DNA of 64,000 bases from Sphagnum magellanicum (GCA_021904315.1 CM038919.1:22547666-22611665); one strand, 5' to 3'. Shown: positions 1 through 12,300, numbered from the stretch's first letter. Numbers and translations: made by a program. Notes: generated by a model from the letters alone, not told the origin.

Positions 1-959
1 CAAGGTCACCTTCCCTTGGTATTATTATAAGTCATTATAATGGTGCATTCACATTTGATGTTAATTCAGTGTTAAATGAAAATCTAGGTGGCATCCTAGG
101 TGGCACCCAATGTTAAATGGGCCATAATTCAATGTTAAGTGAATGTTAACTTAACATAAAATTTTCATGGCAACTAGGTTTAAATCCTAAATGGTTAACA
201 TGGTGGTAGGGGATTTAACCGTAAAGTCCCTAACACCAAGTGTGAATCCACCGTAAGTTTCATAAGGATTACAATATTATGTACTATGGAACAAACAAGC
301 AAATGCCATTATGTTGGGTAAGCCACACTTAATTAACCCAATGGGGCAAAATCTATATATATAGACAAGGATGGAAATCCATCCAAATAACATACAAGGC
401 ATGTCAATGCAAATGTAAACACAAGAAAGGAAAATCAAGACCATCAAAACAATAGTAATGAAGTGGAAGATGTAATGTTATAAAAGCATCTATGCCACAA
501 ATCAGCTAGTGATGGAGGTGCATTAGTTGGTATGCGTGGAAGAGGTGAAAGATTGTGACCAAGCATGGCAGCTTGCTAAAGAATCATGGTGACTTGCACA
601 CATTATAAGGTGTATTCACACTAACACATACCACAACAAATGTAACAAATGCTTAATTTTTCACATTTAGAAACAATAATTTAATTTGGTGTTGAAAATA
701 TAAGATTTTTTAATATAGTAAGGTTCATAATATATCACTGGAACATGTCAATTAGTTTGAAAGATATCCAATGAATAAAAAAATTTCAAAAGCATTCATT
801 AAGCATCGTAACACGTGTTTTTTTAACATTAAAAGGACTTTAAATAGATTTCAAAACTTTTGAAAATTACATATATCTTGAAATCTCTTACATAAACCTT
901 GACATAATAATTTATTTCTTAAAATTTAAATTTGAAGATTTTTTTGAAGATTTTTTAGA
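1..959. other. AT-rich intergenic DNA, no gene seen
   Basis: No reading frame here resembles a protein family. The sequence is AT-rich. A short local duplication of the phrase ggtggcatcctaggtggcac is visible near position 88-110. The right edge probably contains the 3' untranslated end of the decayed LINE on the minus strand. Confidence 0.5.
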
Positions 960-3480
960 GAATCCCCAAAAGTAGTCCTTTAAGCACACATGTGTGGCTC
1001 ATGTTACCTTGTTTGCACCGTATAGGGCTATCGACACTTGTTGCCTATAATGGGATATAAACATTGAAGGTACCATCTAGGTATGCTAATGGCGAATTAT
1101 ATAGGGATGGACACAAGAAGCCAAAAAGGAATCAAAACGAAGATGGAAACAACCATAGGTGTCTATGGCAAGGGGAATGAAGTCTTTTTTTAAAGCTCGC
1201 TCTATGTAGGATTGTGCCTTGTCTTGAGCAACAATTGTTGTTGCATGCGTTATTGTCGTCAAAATACAATGCACCAAATTTATACAAGTCATACCGGTAA
1301 TGACAACGTCCACCAAGGTTTGAAAATTGTCTCTAGTGATGACAATATCTTCTCATCTTTGTGTGTGGTGGGGAAAAAAGTGAAAAACCTTTCTTTGTAC
1401 ATGAACTCCACTTTTTGATGCAATAGATGTGATGGTTTTTCAAAATGTATCACAAGTTGTAATGCGCTCGCTCTTACACGAGCAACATAGCAAATGGATA
1501 CCCAAATCATCAATGTTATGACCACACTAACATCGTGAAAGATGCAGAACTACATGATGTGGTATACCAAGATGAATATGGAATGTTATAAAAAATGGGC
1601 AGACGATAAACAAAATGAATGTGTGTTAGGATGAACTAATAATGAAGCCCCTATTGTTGGACCTCCACAAGAGCAAAGATGTGTTTACACAACATCCAAA
1701 AAATCATTTGTTAAAAGCGAAATAAATTCCTACTCATGTAGTTGGTCCATCAAAGAATATTACATTTAGGATTGCATTACTAGATTTTCGAAAGGCAAGA
1801 CATTTGATTAGACAACCTTAAGTAACATTGCATGGGTATCCTGTAATGTAACCTAGAAGGGATAAATATCGCTTTCTACATGTGCCACCGCATCAATAAA
1901 AATAGGGTGATCATCCTACTGGAAACGAGACATTAATGCAAAAGCGATCAAAGCCCAACATCTTAAAAAGGTGGGGGTAGCACATTGGACCACTGAGGGA
2001 AGGCCTAGCCCCCTTGAAGAAGCAAGAAAAATGACTTGACAAGAAACCAAATGGCCCACTGTGGTACCAAAGGATCCTGACCCCAATAACTTTTCTAACA
2101 TAGCTACGATACGAGCATCAAACTCAATATAATGTTGCAAAATACTTGGTGATGGAAATATAGTATGTTGTAAATAGCTTGGTTGTTGGGCATAACAAAA
2201 TGAAAACATCGCAAAAGCTACTTGAAGATATGCGAACATAAAAAGGCTAGCGATCATGTTAAGGTCCTCCTAAAGCACCTCTGATATGAAGGACTCCACA
2301 AATGGAAAAAAACCCAATAAAGCACCTAGAATACAAAGACCAGACTTAGGTGTAAAAAAATTTAAAGGAAGTGATATAAACCGGTCTAGCCCCTATGGAG
2401 ACCAAGCGACACATTTCATCGATTACATTGAAAGTCTCAATACACCAAACCCCTCCAATAATTTAACAAGTAACACATCTAGGGCACGACCAACTATGTG
2501 CGTATCATCTGCCAATGAAGGAAAAACACAAGTAGGGTGGGTTGTTGTAATAGGACGGAGAGCACAAAAATGAGTTAGTGCAAACAACACTCCTCCCAAA
2601 AAATCCCCTTGCCATGTACCAAATTCGGATAAAATGATAATGAGATCCCCGTGCCTAGAAACCTCTAAAAAATATAATGGAAATGGGCGTGCATAAAATT
2701 GACAAACAAATGGGAAAAGCTAATCCAAGGTGTTGATAAAAAATCGCAACTAATAAAAAATGGATGCTCGAGATACTCAATTAAACATGTTTCAAGCATT
2801 CCCCTGTAATACCACCCACTTCGGATGTAAGTTCAACATAACTTTAACCCCATGAACCATTATCTTGCACCTACCTGGCATTGCCCCCAAAACTAGTGTG
2901 GATTAAAATGCTCTGCAAATGTATCCTTGAATTGAATAGCTAGTGTGCGAGTGACTAACCAATAAATCACCTCTTCAATTGTGATGGGTCAAACACCTCT
3001 AGTTTGTTTTTCCAAAGCATGATACTGATGGAGGAACATGACCATGAGCGATGTGCCTTGCATATCTCCAAAAAAAAATCAAAGCCACTAGCAAAATCAT
3101 TAAGGACAAAACAATTTGGCAAAAGCTCATACACCATACTTGAAACAACGCTGGATGAAAAAGATGGAAAACATGTGAAAGTAAAAATAAGTGTTTTTCT
3201 ATGCAAAACAAGATCTATCTCCAAATGAAAATCATTGACAAAAGGTTTATGAAAGGGATTGATCACTATTGTGAGAACCAGTTTATAACCGCTACTGGTT
3301 GTCATTCTATTTGCACTTTTCTTACTATTAGAGATCTAATGGAAGTACGAACACTTGCACAATCACAATGCAGAGTAATGTCCATAATTAACTAAACCTC
3401 CCAAGTCAATGTATGCTTAGAGCCTTCCAATTACAAGGGGTGTGTTAGTCGATACAAGAAAGTGAAGGTTGTTTCCCAAG
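960..3480 (-). mobile_element. Decayed non-LTR retrotransposon (LINE), ZnF/REL-type family, copy 1
   Basis: Read on the minus strand, this stretch gives a broken reverse transcriptase followed by a long C-terminal region. Visible in order from 3480 downward are an upstream RT segment with PITIEEVIYWLVTRTLAIQF (about 2950), the RT core with GTWQGDFLGGVLFALTHF (about 2610-2560), and the catalytic box FPSLADDTHIVG (about 2520). A thumb-like segment follows, with QQPSYLQHTIFPSPSILQHY and FDARIVAMLEKLLGSGSFGT (2190-2070). The C-terminal end carries DFIPLAIDTYGCFHLRFDSF (about 1160) and YRQQVSIAL (about 1050). The ADD box and segment order match non-LTR elements that carry zinc fingers and a restriction-like endonuclease; the exact clade is inferred. 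Many stop codons and frame changes make it inactive. A second, separately decayed copy lies at 23960-26070. The element's ends and target-site duplications were not located. Confidence 0.85.
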
Positions 3481-3680
3481 TTTTTTTTGCCCCTAAGACA
3501 AAGCTAGAACCTATGAGCAACATTAGACTTGAATGTTGTAAAATGGGCAATTCACACCCAGCATTATGGGCAGCCAAAGTCTATTCCATTACTTTAACAT
3601 GTTTGGTGAATGATTATGGTGTGTAATGATATGACTATGGGAACAACATGGGAACATCATTGGAACATATGAACATCACT

Positions 3681-4095
3681 GCCTGTGTCTTCGGACTTGG
3701 AGATACTACTTATTGTTGTGGTGCGTTCACACAGTCAGCAACAATCTCCTGTTTCTTGGGACTTGGACACGGTGGTGGCAGTTCACACTATCCGGAATGA
3801 CCGCCTGTGTCTGGGGTCTTGGACACTATTTGGGCACATTCACACGGTCGTAGACAACCACCTGTGTCTTGGGAGTTGGACTCTTGTTGTGGCGCTTTCA
3901 CACTGTCGGAGATGATGACCTACATGTCTTGGGACCTGGACACTGTATTGTAGTGCGTTCGCACAGTCAGAGACTACAACCTCCATGTCTTGGGACTTGG
4001 ACACTGTTGTGGCACGTTCACACAATCAGAGACGACCGCCTACGTGTCTTGGGAACCGGACACTGCTATGGCGTGTTCACACGGGCAGAGGTTTA
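3681..4095. repeat. Minisatellite, about 7 units of about 60 bp
   Basis: Seven diverged tandem units can be aligned by eye. Each contains a core like tgtcttgggacttggacact, then a GTTCACAC(A/G)GTC segment and a variable AGAGACGACC-like end. Unit length varies from about 56 to 69 bp. The array is GC-richer than the DNA to its left and abuts the 5' region of the FtsH gene, so it probably lies in that gene's promoter or transcribed leader. It stays open in several frames over a few hundred bases, which reflects its composition and not coding. Confidence 0.85.
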
Positions 4096-4140
4096 CAGAG
4101 TTCACCGCAGCGTCGAGGAAGACGAAAGTGCGAAGGTTGC

Positions 4141-4755
4141 GTGCGAAGAGAATGCTGCGGGATCCGCGAGCTTCAGCTTCCTGCTGCTGCTTTTCTCGAT
4201 CTCCTGGGTGCTCAGATTGCTGACGAGCTTCTCTACACGGTCTCTGGGTACACACAAGCGTTGGTGGAGTAGAGGAAGGGGGAAATCGATTGGCTTGGAT
4301 CCGATTTTTTGGGGGGTTTTCGGAGGATACACACAGCCTGAGATCGATGACATCGCGGAGGTCGGCAGCCGTGGCACGCAGGCTTCATCACTATTTGGTA
4401 ATTCTGCTGTTGGGTTTCTGTTAGTGTCTCTTGGCTGTGTTTGTGTAGAAAGACAGTTTTGGAGATGCAAAGACTAGAAATAGTGTCTTGGAGAGGCAAA
4501 GAGTAGTCTCTTCTTTCACTGATTATGTTGGCTAGGAAGTTGGTATTCTCCGATTGCAAACAACTACAATTTTGACTTGTATAGTTTGAATGCACTTTGG
4601 CTTCCTCAGTTATGTATGAGCAATCTCATGCATATTATTCTTTGCATTTATAGGGTTTGATGGGGTTTGAAAGCTTGCCTATTTTCTTTGGCACTTACAT
4701 CTTAGGGTTTTGCTGCATATGTCAACTTAGAGAAGTCTGTTTGAATGTACAACAG
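4141..4755 (+). other. Probable FtsH 5' leader and unresolved first exon/intron
   Basis: The FtsH frame can be followed back to 4756 with confidence. Upstream there is a GC-rich exon-like block (about 4085-4270) with an ATG at 4152, which opens a short Arg/Ser/Ala-rich peptide (MLRDPRASAS...) that would suit a mitochondrial presequence. An AT-richer intron-like stretch follows. Acceptor-like AG sites occur near 4653, 4703, 4730 and 4755. The ATG at 4660 is in frame with the rest and would add 32 residues (MGFESLPIFF...), but these look hydrophobic and less like a targeting peptide. I could not decide between a spliced first exon and a start at 4660. Confidence 0.45.
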
Positions 4756-7700
4756 GGAGCTTCAATCAACAGACAAATTTCTGTAGACCCTCAATTGCAC
4801 AAGAAATTGACGAGTTTAGGGCAAAACAGATGTTTGTCAACTCTGAGCAACCAAGGGCATTTTCCTCCTAGGAGATGGCTTTCTACCATAGGGTTGATAA
4901 GGCCTGGCATTACAGCTCCTGTCATTTCAAGATCAGCATTACAGAGCTTTGGCATATCAAGGCGACATATCCATGATGTTTCTAGAAGGGTTGGCCAGAG
5001 TTTACATGTGCAGAAAGCATTGCTTCGAAATGCCGAGGGCCGCAGAGCTTTTTGTAGCGAGAACCCCAGAAAGAAAGGTGAGAAGATCAAGCCTTGATAT
5101 GACTAAGGTTGTTTTTTGTACTGCAGAAAATGTAGGTCTAGAGCAAGTGATGAATGTACTGCTTTTGGGTATAGGTTATCTTCTCAAGGGTCATGTCTTT
5201 GCAAAACTCTTACCTTGGATACTTGTTAATGTGCTTACAATACCAACTGAACACCTGTACACTGTGGTGCCAATTGCAGCCTTAGGGCTTTTGTCTTTTG
5301 TATGCAAACATAACCATCCCATCAAAGGTACTGTTACACTACGGTAAAATGCTGTCAGTAACCTTCAAGTCTTTCTGAATTTACCTCAGCACTACCCATT
5401 TGTATGCAGGGTTTGAGAATTTCTATCCGAAGAACAAAAAAGAGCTCCCAAAGAGCCGCACTGAGCAGAAATCAGAGTCAAAGAATGGTGAGTATGATAT
5501 TCCCAGCCTTTGGAATGGCTTGATTTGCAATATCAGGTTTCCATTGATTATGATGTGCTCCTGGTTTCTCACTGTAGAAGAGTGAATGTAGAAATCTCCT
5601 GGTCCTGAGTACATGTGCTGTAGGGATGTCACTTGTAAGCTGGCCCAGTCTTGCCAGTCTCTGACATGTTTCAGTTGATTTGGCAGAAGATCCAAAGTCT
5701 GAGGACCCAAAGACATTCACAGAGGTGCCAAGGGCACAGCTTCAGTCATTGATTTTAACAGGTGCTGTCACTGTCGCCATTCTTACCACACTCTCCATTG
5801 GCCGCAGTGATGCCCAACAGGTACCTATCTCTATTTTGTTGCAGATAAATGTCATCCTTGATTCTCCCATCCCATGAAGGTAGATGTGTTTCCATTCAAA
5901 GTGCCAGGTTTCTTGTAAGTTCAGAAAACTCTCAAGCTGGTCTGGCAGCAGGTTTAAAGGGTCCTTTCACAGTACTGAAGATGTTTGAACAAGAAGGCAT
6001 AGCACTGTGCCTACAGTTGGTTGGTTTATAACCAAGGGTTTGTGGTCTGGATGGTTCTGATGACTTGCAGATCAGCTTTCAGGATTTTAAAAACAAGCTA
6101 TTGGAGGCAGGCATTGTGGACCGAATTGAAGTGACCAACAAAAGTTTGGCGAAGGTTTATGTCAATGCTGGTTCTGGTCAAGTTTCTCATGGGAATGGAG
6201 GTGAAGGCAATCTTCATGAACTTCAAACAGACACCAGGCCACCAGGTGGCCAGTCAGGTAGCCAGTATAAGTACTACTTCAACATCGGGAGTATTGAATC
6301 TTTTGAACGTAAGCTGGAGGATGCGCAAGACATGCTTGGGGTGAATCCACATGACTATGTCCCTGTTACTTATGTCTCAGAGATGAGCTGGCAGCAAGAG
6401 CTCTTGCGATTGGCTCCAACCATTCTGTTGATTGCAGGCTACATCTATTTCTCTAGACGAATGCAAGGTGGAGGGTTTGGAATTGGTGGAGGATCTGGAA
6501 GTGCGGGTGGGCGTGGAATTTTCAATGTTGGCAAGGCACAAGTCACCAAGCTAAGCAAGAAAGCAAAGGACAAGGTTTGTCATTTTGTAACACCTGTGGT
6601 GTTAGCCTGGCTGTTGCTTTTAAGGATTTTTCTGCACAAGTATTGTCAATATATATATGCATTCTGCCTTCATAAGTCATTCTTTGGTTGTTTGTTTAAT
6701 GGCAGGTGATGTTCAAAGATGTAGCAGGTTGTGATGAGGCAAAGCAAGAGATTATGGAGTTTGTGCACTTTCTGAAGAACCCCAAGAAGTATCAAGAACT
6801 TGGTGCCAAGATACCAAAGGGGGCACTGTTGGTTGGTCCTCCTGGTACTGGTAAAACACTCCTTGCCAAGGCCACAGCAGGGGAAGCTGGGGTGCCATTC
6901 CTTTCAATCAGTGGCTCAGATTTTATGGAGATGTTTGTGGGAGTTGGACCATCACGGGTGCGAGATTTATTTGCTCAAGCCCGCCAGTCAAGTCCAAGCA
7001 TAATTTTTATTGATGAGATAGATGCAATTGGCCGAGCCAGAGGCAGGGGAGGTTTTGCAGGAGCCAATGATGAAAGAGAGAGTACTCTCAATCAGCTCTT
7101 AGTTGAAATGGATGGGTTTGGTACCACGACAGGGGTGGTGGTCCTTGCAGGCACAAACAGGCCAGACATCCTTGACAAAGCCTTACTGCGACCAGGTCGT
7201 TTTGATCGGCAGATTTCCATTGATCGGCCTGACATCCTTGGTCGGGAGCAGATCTTTAGAATCTATCTCCAGAAGCTGAAGCTTGACCAGGATCCTGTGT
7301 ACTACTCACAGAGGATGGCAGCTTTGAGTCCTGGATTTGCTGGTGCTGACATTGCTAATGTCTGCAATGAGGCTGCATTGATCTGTGCACGCAATGAGAA
7401 GACTGAAATCACCATGGAGCACTTTGAGGCAGCTATCGATCGCATCATTGGCGGCCTTGAGAAAAAGAAGCGAGTAAGTTTTCTCTTCGGCTTGCTCTTC
7501 GATTCATGCCTGATCTTACTATGGTTGTTCACCTTTGTGTATAATGTAGCATTCTTGTGGCATCCTACTGACACATACTTATAAGTTGCACTCAATTTTG
7601 GTGAATGTTGTCTTAGGATTTCCCTTCAGGACCTTGTAATTAAGGGTCTATGTGTTGTGTTGCAGGTGATAAGCAAGGAGGAGAGGCGGACAGTTGCATA

Positions 7701-8713
7701 TCATGAGGCAGGTCATGCTGTAACAGGCTGGTTTTTGGAGCATGCTGAGCCATTGCTGAAAGTGTCGATAGTTCCACGAGGAACTGCAGCATTGGGTTTT
7801 GCTCAATACTTGCCAAACGAGAACTTGCTTATGACCAAGGAGCAGCTCTTGGATATGACGTGTATGACTCTTGGCGGCCGTGCAGCTGAGCAGGTACAAA
7901 CTACAAACATGTTTCCCTTTCCCAGGAGAGTTGGGCAAGTTCCAATGGTGTGAGGCAAGAATCACTTCTTGCATACTAGAGGGACCACACCATAACAACA
8001 CAATGTATCACAACCCTAAAGCCCTGAACCTTAAGAACCTATTGAATTGAGATGTTATTGTGGGTAGTTTGGAGTTTCCAGATATGTTAAATGTGATTTC
8101 ATAATTTTGTCCAAGTTCTCCAGCATGCTTGTAAGCTCTGAATAGACAGATGTGCTTTAGCTGTTGCTAATACATTGCATGTATACAGGTCTTACTAGGC
8201 AAGATTTCAACTGGAGCCCAAAATGATCTTGAGAAAGTCACAAAGATGACATATGCCCAAGTTGCAGTGTATGGGTTCAGTGACAAAGTGGGTCTTCTCT
8301 CCTTCCCACCAAAGGAAGATGGCCTGGAAATGGCACGACCATACAGCAATGAGACTGGAGAGATCATTGACCAAGAAGTCCGTGATTATGTGGACCTTGC
8401 ATACAGACAGACACTTGCTTTGGTCACCAAACACAAGGCTGGAGTTGAGGCCCTTGCTTTGAAATTACTAGAAAAGGAGGTTCTGCACCAGGAGGATTTG
8501 ATAGCCATACTAGGTGAGAGGCCATTCAAGCATGCAGAGCTTTCAAATTATGATAAATTTAAGCTGGGATTTCAGCCTTCCCGGGAGGATGCTGCCAGGC
8601 AAGGTCTTGAGGCTCAACCTGATGATGACGGTGTAGCCCCAGGAACAACATCACCACCCCCACCTTTGCCCCCAGGTTTGGACGGATCCTCACCTGCCCC
8701 TGCCCTCCTATAA
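4756..8713 (+). CDS. FTSH3: Mitochondrial m-AAA type FtsH protease (FtsH3/10-like)
   Basis: ATP-driven zinc metalloprotease of the inner mitochondrial membrane. The family degrades misfolded membrane proteins and helps assemble respiratory complexes. Exons read: 4756-5077, 5410-5487, 5687-5820, 6071-6574, 6706-7473, 7666-7893 and 8189-8713, all with GT-AG borders and consistent phases, giving 852 residues plus an unresolved N-terminus. Visible parts: basic N-terminal region; FENFYPK block typical of plant mitochondrial FtsH; TM1 ([17 protein letters not shown]); FtsH extracellular-type domain; TM2 ([14 protein letters not shown]); Walker A GPPGTGKT (about residue 390); Walker [12 protein letters not shown]; second region of homology [19 protein letters not shown]; zinc site HEAGH (about 615) with a distal [10 protein letters not shown] ligand segment; proline-rich tail. 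All key residues are intact. It resembles AFG3L2/FtsH3/10 more than thylakoid FtsH. The 5' end is the only uncertain part. Confidence 0.95.
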
Positions 8714-10075
8714 TCACTTTTTCAGACAGGTTTTATGGTAACAGCAAGCTGTATAGTTTCCTTCAGCTTCCTGCTGTTCTTCAAGATCAGCAGGTGACTG
8801 TGTCTTTCATTTGCGCAAGGAAGGAATGACAGTGGCATCTCGGTAGAAAAAGATATGTGCCTATTTGAAAGCTGCAACATTTTTTGAGTGTTAAAACTCT
8901 GAGAGCCCCCTTCAAGTTGCACTGCTGGATAATTCTGGGCAAAAGATCAAAGTGCTGTGAACCAACCTGACCCTTGAGATTCTCAGCCTCATCTTCAGGC
9001 ACCTCATTTCCAAGATACTCCCTTGTGTAGGTTATTAAACAAGATCAACATAAGTTTTGAGAGCTTGCCACATGTATTTATGAATTGAAGTTTAGTAACA
9101 GAGAATAGAATGCAATTCTTTTTTTAAACAAAAACTGAAGGTGGGTTTTCTGCTCAATTAGTAGTGTGGTGCTTGTAAGCGAAGTACATGTGGTATAACA
9201 CAACAGCAACAGAAACAAGGTTCCATACTTGCTGTTGTATTGACCACAACTCTTTCTTTCTCTATAGAGAGGAATGCATGTATAAATTTTAATGTAGGAA
9301 GGTTCCTCTTGCTACAGGCAGGGAGCTGAACCTACTGTATATGGTTCAATGAACATTTGATCACCAATGGGTGCAGGATATATCCTTGTTCAGCTCATGA
9401 GGACCACTGTTTTGTATTCCATGTCTTCTAGTCTTGAATGTCACTGAAATTTTTGACAATTGGAGGACCAGTGGATTGCTGCCAGTTGGTGTCTGAATTG
9501 TTATGCTGATCAATTTTTCTTCACATTGTGGGTAGTCAGTCTTTGTGTTCAATCAAATTAGTATGGCGGGTAGAGGATATGAGCGCTTCAGAAATCCTGT
9601 GGACCAAGGAACAGGTGTGGACAGACCCCTCCTGGTGGGGAGAGAAGTGGTCAGAATAATCCCATCATATGCTGACCTCTCTCCAAGAACACAAGAGCTT
9701 AAAAACTGGTGTGGAGTTGAGGATTAGATCACCGATGGAAATTAATCTTGAACTCTGATTCCACAAGCATGAAAATTATTGCCAAAATACACTGCTGCCT
9801 TTGTGGCTAATTATGGCACTTACTTCATTCAGAGATTGTGAAGGCAGGTTGAAACATGGGTGAAACCGGTCAAATTGCAGTCCTGGCATGCAAAACAGTA
9901 AGGAATAACACTTTGTTTATACCATATATCCTACTTCCTGACATCAATCCTCGTCACAGTCTACATCAGTCTATGCAGACCCTTACTCCTTACCACTGAA
10001 ATTATCATGTCAATTAATCTAATTCAATGGAGGAATAGTGCCGATTGAGATGGAATTGAAGATGGCATCAGTCAC
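8714..10075. other. FtsH 3' region and intergenic space before OBAP1
   Basis: This stretch starts with the probable FtsH 3' UTR and ends at the OBAP1 stop codon, so the two genes converge. Apart from one short ORF (9563-9727) I see no coding signal and no repeat of note. Confidence 0.5.
9563..9727 (+). CDS. Hypothetical 54-residue ORF
   Basis: A single-exon ORF beginning MAGRGYERFRNPVD and ending ELKNWCGVED. It is hydrophilic with balanced charge, has no signal peptide or membrane segment, and matches no family I recognise. It lies between the 3' ends of two convergent genes. Its composition is more protein-like than the other short ORFs nearby, but at this length chance is a fair explanation. 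It could also be the last exon of an unannotated gene or lie in a 3' UTR. Confidence 0.25.
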   Translation: MAGRGYERFRNPVDQGTGVDRPLLVGREVVRIIPSYADLSPRTQELKNWCGVED

Positions 10076-11387
10076 TCACTCACAATCAACCTCCCGAGAT
10101 GCAGGTTCAAGTCCTTTTCCACTTCTCCAAGAGTTAGCATTAGGGTGGACACCCTCATCTGGACCTGTGAGATTCTTGCGATATTCGGCATTGTCCTTGA
10201 AACTTACATTGAATCTCCTCTCCACATCTACAGTCCCACCCAAAAAAGACAATGGCAAAACAGTATTGTCAAGCATGCAGAGCAGGAGAAAACAAAATGA
10301 CCACAAATCACCATCCCTGATGTTCACATCCATAAATCCTCAACGGTTCCATGAAATCTCATGTCAAATGCTAAGGTACCAAAGATCCCTGGATCCTTCA
10401 GTTCTTCCAATTGTTTCCAATAGCACATGTTGCTAAATTTGAGCTAAAAAAGAACCAACAGAAACAACAGAAACAAAGCAAAAACTGGAAACCGAAAGCA
10501 GGACCTCCAGAGTTTACAAAAGCACAGTCCACATATTCTTCAAGACATTTGAATCTTGTCCTCGTGGAGCTCAAATTTGCAAACTAAAAGTGGGTTCTGA
10601 CCTGCTGCAAGTGCAGGATTAAGCTGCCCGTCACTGGTGAAAGACATCATCAGTTGTGGCAAACCTAGTGGCAGACTATCACCCTTGTCAACCTGCCAGA
10701 AGTGAAACACTTTTCCATAGGTTTTGGCTACCTGCACAAAAAGGATTACCAGTGCTTGAGGAGAATCTTCAGGGAAGTGCAAGGATTCACTGACAGCCTT
10801 TTGTGCAATTTTGATGCAAGAACCTAATCAACTCAGTTCTTAGATGAACCTCTTTTTTTTGCTTGGATTTTTCTGATGGATATCACAATCTTTCCAACAG
10901 ATGATGTCTGCTCCAAAGGCGTTGCCAAGTAAATCAGATCCAATAAAAAAGAAAAATTTAGTTTTACCTCACTGAGAGCTGCACGCTCTGCAACTTTGGG
11001 CACGCCAGGCAAGAAGAGAATACCACCCGTGACTTCATAATCATGTGAATGCCAGAATTTCTTCTCTTCATCAGGCAGTGTTTTGAAAAGCCTCTCTGAG
11101 ACGATGTACTCAATGCCAATGAGGCGAGCATCTGCTTCTGGGGTGTCAAAGATGGCACATTGCCGCATTTCCTCATTGTAATGTGTGCAGTAGTGATGTG
11201 CTTCCACTTGTCTACCCATGTCATATGCATAAAAATGGAATGCGCAGAGATGAGCATGCATCCTGTTCACAGGTTTGAAGCTTTGTAAAGCTGCTGCTCC
11301 TTTCTCCAGTGCAAGTGTGCTTGTCTGTGTTGGCTCCCCTGGCAACGTGACAGCTCGTGCCACAGGTGCAGGTCCTGAAGCTGCCAT
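10076..11387 (-). CDS. OBAP1: Oil body-associated protein 1-like (OBAP1, DUF1264 family)
   Basis: Three exons on the minus strand: 11387-10968, 10731-10602 and 10227-10076. Splice borders are GT-AG and phases agree (0, then 1), giving 233 residues, close to the usual plant length of about 240. The start is the first ATG of the exon, and MAASGPAP leads into the conserved core. Conserved blocks are [107 protein letters not shown] and [15 protein letters not shown]1 of Arabidopsis and maize sits on seed oil bodies and is needed for their normal size and stability; the biochemical function is unknown. The many His residues (HHYCTH, HSH) are a family trait and suggest metal binding. Nothing looks broken. 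Confidence 0.93.
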
Positions 11388-12300
11388 TGCTGCTAATTCC
11401 TCCTTTCCCCCCCCTCTTCACAGATTTCGTTTCAACCTTCTTTTCTGCTGAGAAACAATTTCAAATCTGTATCAGAATCCCACTTTTCATTCATCATCTC
11501 TGCATCAATCACAAAACACAGCAACAAACCAAAAACACTTCTACAGAACAGAAAAAATCTCTTATTATAATAAGAGCTTGAATTTCACCACCCACAACAG
11601 ATGACAGACAGGAAGAAACCACACCCCAGAAAAATTCAGCCCATAAAGAAATTGCCACATATGTCACCAAACTCTTTGCAAGAATCAAAAGCACCCAAAA
11701 AGAGGGACAAAAAAAACCCCCTAAATCTCTGCAAGAACCCAAAAGCACCAAAACAGGTACAACCTAAATCTTTGCGAGCTCCTTTCATGCAGAAACTTTT
11801 CAAACCAGTCCAATTACAGTGTGACCCATCTAAGGACTCCATTACATACACTGAATCACCAGAATCAGAGTTATCCAACAAAAAAAATCTCACCCATCTC
11901 TCTAAATCAGGACAACATGGCAAACAAATCAAGAAGCACAAGATGACAAACTTCAGAGCAAAAACACAACCTACTCACTGCTATCTACCGATTCTACTGT
12001 GACGACCATTTCTACCTTCAGAGCTTGTGGGTCGTGTGAATTCGTTCTCCGAGATCGTTTTCCTTGCGAAGAAATTGCGAAGCTAGTTACAACAATTGCT
12101 TGAGAGAGAGAGATTTCGAGAAAAAGATCGAGATTTTTGCGCAATGCGAGCGAGCTCACCGCAACACCAACTACTGAACAGAGCTGCCTCCTGCTGTGCT
12201 AAATGCTATGCCACGTGGAAAAGTACGCATGGCAGGCTGACGTGGTCCCATAGATTGCCTCCACCTGCCTTTCGTGTTTATCCTTTTCTCTAGGGTTACT
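11388..12300 (-). promoter_or_regulatory. OBAP1 upstream region (5' UTR/promoter)
   Basis: This is the only DNA between the OBAP1 start codon and the AT-rich desert. It is A-rich on the plus strand near 11500-11950 and contains a GAGAGAGAGA tract near 12105. It also contains two ACGTGG motifs, listed separately. Open frames across 11600-12000 are lysine- and proline-rich and look compositional. No TATA box or transcription start could be fixed. Confidence 0.45.
12211..12245 (-). promoter_or_regulatory. Paired G-box/ABRE-like ACGTGG motifs
   Basis: CCACGTGG is at 12211-12218 and GACGTGG at 12239-12245, about 825-860 bp upstream of the OBAP1 start. Such motifs are the known binding sites of bZIP factors in ABA and dehydration responses, and oil-body genes are commonly ABA-responsive. 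A role here is inferred from spacing and context only. Confidence 0.4.

Noticed and set aside
3685-4477. ORF of about 200 codons upstream of FtsH
   Set aside because: Its first part is the translated 60-bp minisatellite and the rest runs into intron-like sequence; no family match.
11601-12002. 133-codon plus-strand ORF upstream of OBAP1
   Set aside because: It is Lys/Pro/Gln-rich with no domain and lies antisense in the OBAP1 leader/promoter; composition alone explains it.
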